Assembly (NCBI GenBank): GCA_006844605.1
Contig: SPJN01000016.1
Location: 26,882 to 90,881 of the forward strand
Origin: Hyphomicrobiales bacterium
Lineage (GTDB): Bacteria > Pseudomonadota > Alphaproteobacteria > SPJN01
Length of the DNA: 64,000 nt
Direction of reading: 5' to 3'
Positions 63,214-64,000 of this stretch are shown in pieces. A model generated the notes under the pieces. That model was not told the origin of the DNA. It ran no database searches and was given only the letters and a program-made list of their open reading frames with translations. The first letter of the stretch is position 1. Each line of letters starts with the position of its first letter. The position numbers were made by a program, and so were the translations under genes.

Positions 63214-63549
63214 AATAGCCACCTATAACTAGTCAGAAACAAACGGGGTGGGGTTGATTCCCCACGGTCGAAACAGCCAATCACTTGCCTGCTTCTAGGG
63301 TCCGACGCACCGCCCTATGTACCTGTCAAAGGGGGACAGGCTTTACTGACATTGCGTCGAGGTCGCGGAAATTAGCTGAAATGCTCGTAATTGCAAGATG
63401 GCAAGTAAAGCAGGGGCGAAATGACCCAATTTGTAGGCATTATGCAATCTGTCGCGTAAATGGGGGTAGCAAAAGCCCCCCGCTGCCACTATAGAAAGGA
63501 ACCATAATATATTGATGAAGTGGCATATAGAAATTGGGGACTTGTTCGC
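63214..63549. other. Divergent intergenic region between speD and the TetR gene
   Basis: The 336 bases contain the speD leader stems at 63248-63359. Beyond them a short possible minus-strand reading frame of 22 codons (63440-63372) has no ribosome site. GGGGG-N9-CCCCC near 63462 forms another hairpin close to the TetR gene. Promoters for both genes must lie here, but no convincing -35/-10 pairs were identified. Confidence 0.55.
63248..63359 (-). promoter_or_regulatory. Structured speD leader, candidate cis-regulatory RNA
   Basis: On the minus strand, CGACGCA (63359-63353) pairs with TGCGTCG (63309-63303) and encloses the hairpin CCTGTC/GACAGG (63340-63335 with 63327-63322). Nearer the gene, GTGGGG and CCCCAC (63265-63260 with 63253-63248) form a 6-pair hairpin ending 35 bases before the start codon. 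Such an ordered set just upstream of a SAM-consuming enzyme suggests a riboswitch or attenuator, but no known class was recognised with confidence. Confidence 0.5.
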
Positions 63550-64000
63550 ATGGCAGGCAAGGATAATACAGCGGAAAATGAACGCCCGATGGGGCGGCGT
63601 GAACGTAAGAAAGCGCAAACACGGGACAAGATATTTCAGGCAGCGATGACCCTGTTTGCCGACTCTGGCTATGATTCTGTTACGATTGAACAGATTTGCG
63701 ATAAAGCAGACGTCGCCAACGGCACGTTTTTCCTTCATTTCCCAACCAAGGCCGCTGTGCTGGACGAATTGAATGTCCGCCTTAGCGATAGCTTGCTGGC
63801 GGAATTGCAGGGCCAGGAAGGGTCAGCGGCGGAAAAGCTGCGGCAGGTTCGGACGGCCGTCATCAAGTTGTGGAACGACCATGCCGCATTAATGCAGCAC
63901 CTGCTGGGTGAGGTTATGGTCCGCCCGCTTGAGGAACAGGCCCAAGGGGCAACACAGGACCTGATTGTTCTGGTGCGTGAAATTATTGCCGAAGGACAGG
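63550..64000 (+). CDS. TetR/AcrR-family transcriptional regulator, 3' end beyond the window
   Basis: The first 150 codons of a TetR-type repressor. The helix-turn-helix covers about residues 18-65: KAQTRDKIFQAAMTLFADSG, then IEQICDKADVANGTFFLHFP. The ligand domain begins after residue 75 and continues past the window end. GGGGA precedes the ATG. It is divergent from speD. The target is unknown; it is the only TetR-type gene in the window and so is one candidate for the palindromic operators at 53.3 kb. Confidence 0.92.
   Translation, partial: MAGKDNTAENERPMGRRERKKAQTRDKIFQAAMTLFADSGYDSVTIEQICDKADVANGTFFLHFPTKAAVLDELNVRLSDSLLAELQGQEGSAAEKLRQVRTAVIKLWNDHAALMQHLLGEVMVRPLEEQAQGATQDLIVLVREIIAEGQ

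Noticed and set aside
63248..63359. Direct naming of the speD leader as a speF or SAM-II element
   Set aside because: The stems are visible, but the conserved bases of those classes could not be matched by eye, so only a candidate RNA is reported.

Overview
The window looks like chromosomal DNA of an alphaproteobacterium, probably free-living and aerobic. The main evidence is gene order typical of that class: pdhC-lpd-lipA-coq10, the ispDF fusion, dusB-ntrB-ntrC-ntrY-ntrX-trkA-trkH-dat-hfq-hflX, and bamE divergent from a cytochrome bc1 chaperone gene followed by yceD-rpmF-plsX-fabH-ihfA-merR and tRNA-Pro. Heme A synthase, Coq10/Coq4-type quinone proteins and a proton-pumping pyrophosphatase fit an aerobic, ubiquinone-using cell. 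A precise genus cannot be given from the sequence alone; a marine Rhodospirillales/Kordiimonadales-like lineage is a guess. No insertion sequence, prophage or CRISPR array was seen.

Layout. 1-4 kb: end of the pyruvate dehydrogenase operon, lipoate synthesis, Coq10 and a glutathione transferase. 4-6.4 kb (minus): ispDF, pgpA and a short cinA. 6.6-20.3 kb (plus): tRNA modification, two nitrogen-type two-component systems (NtrBC, NtrYX), potassium uptake (TrkAH), a D-amino-acid transaminase, Hfq and HflX. 20.4-23.2 kb: soluble and membrane pyrophosphatases. 23.3-29.7 kb: envelope lipoprotein BamE, bc1 assembly, L32, phospholipid and fatty-acid initiation (PlsX, FabH), IHF alpha, a MerR regulator and tRNA-Pro. 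30.2-35.7 kb: phasin with a Lys/Ala repeat tail, SDR, DUF2842-CtaA-DUF3445, and CoA-related genes. 35.9-36.8 kb: L13-S9.

37-59 kb is an accessory-looking lipid and redox region. It has two distinct Coq4-family proteins, two wax-ester/diacylglycerol acyltransferases, three crotonase-fold proteins (a fourth lies at 34.4 kb), an acyl-CoA dehydrogenase, two alpha/beta hydrolases, a thioesterase, a BtrH-like protein, an iron alcohol dehydrogenase, an MFS carrier, an Old-Yellow-Enzyme protein, a metallo-hydrolase, two glycosyltransferases and a CHASE2 adenylate cyclase. The second coq4 gene is divergent from the cyclase gene, and its promoter is flanked by two matching palindromic operators, a TetR-style arrangement. 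59.4-64 kb: VanZ-like and DUF481 proteins, a complete polyamine set (ornithine decarboxylase, SpeE, SpeD with a structured leader) and the start of a TetR regulator.

The most interesting signals are the twin-operator coq4 promoter inside a storage-lipid cluster, the BtrH-like protein in that cluster, an acyltransferase with an altered active-site motif, a structured speD leader, and repeated GC-rich sites upstream of the phasin gene. All function calls come from reading motifs; no database search was run.
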